Below the pieces are notes generated by a model. It made no database searches, had not been told where the DNA came from, and worked only from the letters and a program-made list of their open reading frames with translations. Shown in pieces: positions 13,452-16,967 of a stretch of DNA of 16,967 nucleotides. The DNA comes from an uncultured bacterium (GTDB lineage: Bacteria > Verrucomicrobiota > Kiritimatiellia > RFP12 > UBA1067). The stretch covers positions 1 to 16,967 of the forward strand of contig CACYEO010000218.1 of the NCBI GenBank assembly GCA_902773475.1. The letters run 5' to 3'. Within the stretch, counting starts at the first letter, position 1. Every line of letters begins with the position of its first letter. Position numbers and translations under genes: made by a program.

Positions 13452-14192
13452 ATGCCGCTCAAAGCAATGGTGTTCGTAGACGGAAACTGGCTGTACAGGA
13501 ACAGACCGGCGCTGTTTAAAAAACTCGAAGAGGAAAACGGCTTCGAGATCGACTACTGCCGCATGCCGAAACTGCTCGTCGAAGAAACGGCGAACAGGCT
13601 CGATGCGGACATAGACGTTGTCAGGACGCTCTATTTCGGAACCGTCCGCGCGATGTACAACCCCTCGAAGCAGAATGCGTTCTACGATTTCCTCGAACGC
13701 CGCTGCGGGTATGAAACCCATGTCCACTACATGGACCCGGGGGCCGGATCGGACCGCGGGGAACTGCAGTGGGTGAACATGGAGCTTGGCGCGGAAATGC
13801 TCCATTACGCCATGACGCCCGGAGTGTACGATATCGCGGTGCTCGTGGGCGACGACATAATATACGCCCCCGTTCTCAGGCGCGTGCGCGCCGCCGGAAA
13901 GCGCGTCCTCATCGTCGATTCGCGCCCCGAAACCGGCGACCGCCCGGACTTCCGCCGCCTTTCGCAGATTCCGCGCACGAACGACTTCCCGGAAGTGTTC
14001 CTCGACGACTACGCGAACGAACTCAAGCTCGTGCGCGAACACACCGTGCGCACATGCCGCCAGTGCGGACGCGAAGAGGAGACGACCTGGGCCGGAGTCG
14101 AATTCTTCTGCTCCGAGTGCCGCGGCAAATACCGCAGCAACACGCTCCCGGCCCAAGATGGCGACGGACAGGACGGCACCCGGGAACAATGA
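13452..14192 (+). CDS. NYN-domain (PIN-like, LabA/DUF88-type) protein with C-terminal zinc ribbon
   Basis: This 246-residue protein has a NYN fold. The first acidic site is VFVDGNWLY (D10). WVNMELGAEMLHYA lies at about 107-120, and the second acidic site VLVGDDIIYAPVL (D134, D135) is followed by AAGKRVLIV. NYN proteins are PIN-like metal-dependent ribonucleases or RNA-binding relatives. The usual V-D block before the central helix reads V-N here, and the helix Asp is Glu (E115), so the metal site is altered and activity is not certain. The C terminus carries a CX2C-14-CX2C zinc ribbon (C202, C205, C220, C223), likely an RNA or protein contact. GAGGA precedes ATG 13452. The stop overlaps the next start (ATGA), which couples it to the RACE-type gene. 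Confidence 0.8.
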   Translation: MPLKAMVFVDGNWLYRNRPALFKKLEEENGFEIDYCRMPKLLVEETANRLDADIDVVRTLYFGTVRAMYNPSKQNAFYDFLERRCGYETHVHYMDPGAGSDRGELQWVNMELGAEMLHYAMTPGVYDIAVLVGDDIIYAPVLRRVRAAGKRVLIVDSRPETGDRPDFRRLSQIPRTNDFPEVFLDDYANELKLVREHTVRTCRQCGREEETTWAGVEFFCSECRGKYRSNTLPAQDGDGQDGTREQ

Positions 14193-15424
14193 TATCGGTT
14201 GCGGTAGACCTGGGGACGACCGTAGTGTCGTTCTCCGCGTTCGACGGCGCGCGCAGGATTGCGCGCGCCGATTTGCGCAATCCACAGAAAATCGCGGGAT
14301 TGGACGTGGCTTCGCGGATCGCCGCCGCGTCTGCGTCCGCGGGCCGGGCATTCGAACTTCAGCGTCTTCTGTCGTCGGCTCTCGTACAGCGCGTTGCGTC
14401 CGCCCTCCACGCCTGCGCGATGAGAGCGTCGGAAATTTCCATGTGGTGTTTTTCCGGCAACACCGCGATGGAAGGCATCTTCGCCGGAAAAGACGTGTCA
14501 TCGCTCGCCCGCGCGCCTTTTTCCGCGCCGTGGAGCGGCGTCCTGCGCATGAAGGCGGCAGACCTGGGGCTGCCGTGCGCTCCGGGAGCGCCGGCGGTGT
14601 TCATGCCTCCGCTCGCCTCGTTCGTGGGCGGCGACACTGCGTCTGCGATACTCGCGGCCGAACGCGGCGGCATCCGCCGGCCTTACGCATTGCTCGATCT
14701 CGGCACCAACGCCGAAATCGTCTACGCGGCCCCGGGCGGGGAAACGTTCGTCGCCAGCGCCGCCGCAGGCCCGGCGTTCGAAGGCGCGGGCGCGAGCTGC
14801 GGCGTTCCGGCCTTCAGAGGCGCGATCGACCGCGTTGAACTGAATGCCGGTGTTTTCCGTTGCCATGTCGTAGGCGACCCTCTGGGGACGTGGACCACGG
14901 CAGGCGGCGGAGCATGGGTGAACAACCGCAACAAGGCGCGCGGCATCTGCGCTTCCGGAATCATCGACGTTCTCGCGGAAGCCGTCCGCGCCGGGATCTT
15001 GAAGGAAGACGGTTCGATGGACGCGTCGAAAATCGTCCTGCGCGACGGCGTATACGTGACCCGCGAGGACATAAGGGCGTTCCAGACGGCCAAAGCCGCG
15101 GTATGCGCGGCGATGGAGACCGTTTTCGCCGAAGCGGACGTTCCGGATGGGAAAGCGCGCGCGCTGCCGCTCGTTCTTGCAGGTTCCATGGGGCGGCGCA
15201 TATTGCGCAGGAACGCGGAAAAGCTCGGAATATGGCCTTCAGGGATGGCGGCAGTCCCGATCGGCAATGCGTCGCTCGCCGGTGCGGAACTGTACATCGG
15301 CGCGCCGGAGGAATGCGAATTGCGCCTTTCGCGCATTGCCGCGTCGGTCAGGCATGTGAATCTCGCGGAATCGCCGCTGTTCCAGTCGCTGTTCATCGAA
15401 CGCATGCAACTGCGCCGGTTTTAG
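14189..15424 (+). CDS. RACE/DUF4445 ASKHA-type ATPase lacking the ferredoxin domain
   Basis: This 411-residue protein begins directly with the ASKHA phosphate loop AVDLGTTVVSF. NPQKIAGLDVASRI (31-44), FSGNTAMEGIFAG, PLASFVGGDTASAIL and LLDLGTNAEIV follow, then ASAAAGPAFEGA, ICASGIIDVLAEAV, LAGSMGRRI and IGNASLAGAELYI. These are the blocks of the RACE family (RamA-like reductive activators of corrinoid proteins), which use ATP to help reduce Co(II) cobalamin. Family members usually carry an N-terminal [2Fe-2S] ferredoxin domain that supplies the electron. It is absent here, and the ATGA overlap fixes the short start. No corrinoid protein or methyltransferase gene is in the window. Reactivation of cobalamin methionine synthase is a plausible role but is inference. 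Confidence 0.85.
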   Translation: MISVAVDLGTTVVSFSAFDGARRIARADLRNPQKIAGLDVASRIAAASASAGRAFELQRLLSSALVQRVASALHACAMRASEISMWCFSGNTAMEGIFAGKDVSSLARAPFSAPWSGVLRMKAADLGLPCAPGAPAVFMPPLASFVGGDTASAILAAERGGIRRPYALLDLGTNAEIVYAAPGGETFVASAAAGPAFEGAGASCGVPAFRGAIDRVELNAGVFRCHVVGDPLGTWTTAGGGAWVNNRNKARGICASGIIDVLAEAVRAGILKEDGSMDASKIVLRDGVYVTREDIRAFQTAKAAVCAAMETVFAEADVPDGKARALPLVLAGSMGRRILRRNAEKLGIWPSGMAAVPIGNASLAGAELYIGAPEECELRLSRIAASVRHVNLAESPLFQSLFIERMQLRRF

Positions 15425-15436
15425 AGGCGGACGAGT

Positions 15437-16117
15437 TCAGCCGCGCGTGCGGAGGTATTCGCGGAGACCGCGCGCGCGAAGCCTGCACGCGGGGCATTTG
15501 CCGCATCCGTCGCCGGGAATGCCGTTGTAGCAGGTCAGCGTTTTTTTGCGGATGAAATCGAATTCGCCGAGTTTGCCGGCGAGCGCCCACTCCTGCGCTT
15601 TCGTCAGATCCATCAGCGGCGTGACGATTTTGAAAGGCCATTCCATCGCAAGGCGCATCATGCGCTCCTGCGCGCGCACGAAAGCCGCGCGGCAGTCGGG
15701 ATAGCCGGAATAGTCCGCCTGCGAAACGCCCGTGTAGATTTCCGTCGCGCCGAGCGTTTTCGCATAGACGCCGGCAGCCAGCAGAAAGAACGCGTTGCGT
15801 CCTTCAACTACAGTGTTGGGGCACGACGCGCCTTTGGGTCTGCCGATTTTCATCGAAGGATCCAAAAGCGCGTTGGCGGTGATGTCTTTGTAGAACGGCA
15901 GTGAAACCGTTTTATGGAGAGCCAGGCCGAAGTGCGCGGCCACGATTCTGGCATGGCGGACTTCGGCGGCATGGCGCTGTCCGTAGCGGAACGTGACCGC
16001 CGCCACGGATTCCGCGCCGTGCCTGCGTACGGCAAGCGCGGCGCAGAGCGCGGAATCCTGGCCGCCGCTCAACACGACGACGGCCTTGATTCCGCTTTTT
16101 TTCTCCGTCCTCCGCAT
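15437..16117 (-). CDS. queC: 7-cyano-7-deazaguanine synthase
   Basis: This 226-residue enzyme makes preQ0 from 7-carboxy-7-deazaguanine with ATP and ammonia, in the queuosine pathway. The PP-loop SGGQDS is at residues 17-22. The family blocks TFRYGQRHAAEV, VEGRNAFFL and TGVSQADYSGYPDCR are present, as is the zinc site CYNGIPGDGCGKCPAC near the C terminus. The start ATG 16117 shares one base with the ppdK stop (TGATG). No other queuosine genes are in view. It ends 12 bases from the convergent RACE-type gene, with no room for a terminator between them. Confidence 0.94.
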   Translation of the reverse strand: MRRTEKKSGIKAVVVLSGGQDSALCAALAVRRHGAESVAAVTFRYGQRHAAEVRHARIVAAHFGLALHKTVSLPFYKDITANALLDPSMKIGRPKGASCPNTVVEGRNAFFLLAAGVYAKTLGATEIYTGVSQADYSGYPDCRAAFVRAQERMMRLAMEWPFKIVTPLMDLTKAQEWALAGKLGEFDFIRKKTLTCYNGIPGDGCGKCPACRLRARGLREYLRTRG

Positions 16118-16967
16118 CAGCGCAGCGCGGCCTGCGCGGCGGCGAGGCGCGCGATCGGCACGCGGAAGGGCGAGCAGCTGACGTAGTCCAGCCCCAGCTT
16201 GTGGCAGAACTCCACGGACGAAGGATCGCCGCCGTGCTCGCCGCAGATGCCGCAGTGGAGTTTCGGGCGGGTGGCCTTGCCGTCGCGGACGGCCATCTCC
16301 ATGAGCTTGCCCACGCCGGTCTGGTCGAGTTTGGCGAAAGGATCGTTCTCGTAGATCTTGCTGTCGTAGTAGGCGCCGAGGAACTTGCCCGCGTCGTCGC
16401 GCGAAAAACCGAACGTCATCTGCGTAAGGTCGTTCGTGCCGAAGCAGAAGAACTCCGCTTCTTCGGCGATCTGGGCGGCGGTGAGCGCCGCGCGCGGGAT
16501 TTCGATCATCGTTCCGACTTCGTAGTTGAGCTTGATGGCGGCGGCCTGGATTTCGTCGTTCGCCACATGCACCACGATGTCCTTCACGAATTTGAATTCC
16601 TTCGCGTCGCCAGTAAGCGGAATCATGATCTCCGGCTTCACGTTCCAGCCCTTGTGCCTGCGCTGCACGTTTATCGCGGCGCGGATGATGGCCTTGGTCT
16701 GCATCACGGCGATTTCGGGATACGTGACCGTGAGGCGGCAGCCGCGGTGGCCCATCATCGGGTTGAACTCGTGGAGCGAGTCGATGATTTCCTTGATGCG
16801 GCCGATCGGCTTGTGCGTCTCCTTGGCGAGAAGCGCGATTTCATCCTCGGTGTGCGGCACGAACTCGTGCAGCGGCGGATCGAGGAAGCGGATCGTCACG
16901 GGCTGGCCGTCGAGCGCTTCGAACAGCTGTTCGAAATCGTCCTGCTGGTAGGGGAGGATCTTGGAAA
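16117..16967 (-). CDS. ppdK: Pyruvate, phosphate dikinase, C-terminal part (5' end outside window)
   Basis: The 283 visible codons are the TIM-barrel PEP/pyruvate-binding domain. KILPYQQDDF and VTIRFLDPPLHEF are followed by NPMMGHRGCRL, EIMIPL, GTNDLTQMTFGFSRDDAGKFL and the catalytic cysteine block CGICGEHGGDP. The DPPLHEF and GFSRDD blocks, with the Cys in GICGEHGGDP, fit PPDK rather than PEP synthase. The enzyme interconverts pyruvate and PEP using ATP and phosphate or pyrophosphate. The frame is open to the right edge. The GTG at 16899 is internal, not a start. It is coupled to queC downstream. Confidence 0.95.
   Translation of the reverse strand, partial: SKILPYQQDDFEQLFEALDGQPVTIRFLDPPLHEFVPHTEDEIALLAKETHKPIGRIKEIIDSLHEFNPMMGHRGCRLTVTYPEIAVMQTKAIIRAAINVQRRHKGWNVKPEIMIPLTGDAKEFKFVKDIVVHVANDEIQAAAIKLNYEVGTMIEIPRAALTAAQIAEEAEFFCFGTNDLTQMTFGFSRDDAGKFLGAYYDSKIYENDPFAKLDQTGVGKLMEMAVRDGKATRPKLHCGICGEHGGDPSSVEFCHKLGLDYVSCSPFRVPIARLAAAQAALR

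Noticed and set aside
11013..14501. A 1162-codon open frame on the minus strand running from alr back through the coiled-coil and NYN genes
   Set aside because: Only the last 391 codons are alanine racemase. The upstream part is Arg/Phe-rich antisense to well-supported genes and reflects high GC with few stops.
16117..16899. A complete short gene starting at GTG 16899
   Set aside because: The frame continues upstream to the window edge with conserved PPDK residues (ILPYQQDDF), so this is the 3' part of a longer gene.

Overview
The window is GC-rich, gene-dense bacterial chromosome from a Gram-negative organism: there are Sec-type signal peptides and a TolA-like single-span envelope protein. 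It holds 17 protein genes (two cut by the window edges), two tRNA genes and one gene remnant. No phage, transposase, CRISPR array or rRNA is visible. The gene mix suggests a PVC-type bacterium (Kiritimatiellota, Lentisphaerota or Verrucomicrobiota): an animal-like UDP-glucose dehydrogenase, a RACE/ASKHA corrinoid-activator-like protein, pyruvate phosphate dikinase, a possible sigma-54 heat-shock promoter and secreted Sel1-repeat proteins. That placement is inference only.

Layout. 1-759 (-) is an esterase-type alpha/beta hydrolase, cut by the left edge. 963-6965 (-) is a tight operon read right to left: hisS, two Sel1-repeat secreted paralogues, an acyl-CoA thioesterase, trmB and hemW. Four of its five junctions are 4-base NTGA stop/start overlaps. 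Divergent from hisS, 7033-7234 (+) carries a strong stable-RNA promoter and two CAU-anticodon tRNA genes, one elongator tRNA-Met and one probable tRNA-Ile2. Then come coaD, yceD and an animal-like UDP-glucose 6-dehydrogenase (7302-9695, +). A hairpin terminator separates this from two small heat-shock protein genes on the minus strand (9774-10557). These have a sigma-54-like promoter with an upstream dyad.

10621-11044 is the one low-coding stretch. It holds the dyad, a short gene remnant, CTGG-rich tandem and inverted repeats, and a near-perfect 63-base palindrome that runs into the 3' end of alr. alr (11013-12188, -) has a good promoter placed so close to its ATG that the message may be leaderless. 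Divergent from it are a membrane-anchored coiled-coil protein, a NYN-domain/zinc-ribbon protein and a ferredoxin-less RACE/ASKHA ATPase (12372-15424, +); the last two overlap by ATGA. They converge on queC, which is translationally coupled to ppdK (15437-16967, -); ppdK is cut by the right edge.

How the genes work together. Most are housekeeping: tRNA supply, charging and modification (hisS, trmB, queC, tRNAs), CoA synthesis, cell-wall D-alanine, UDP-glucuronate supply, haem trafficking and PEP/pyruvate exchange. The least explained parts are the paired Sel1 proteins inside the hisS operon, the NYN-zinc-ribbon/RACE pair, and the repeat-rich region at 10.6-11.0 kb.
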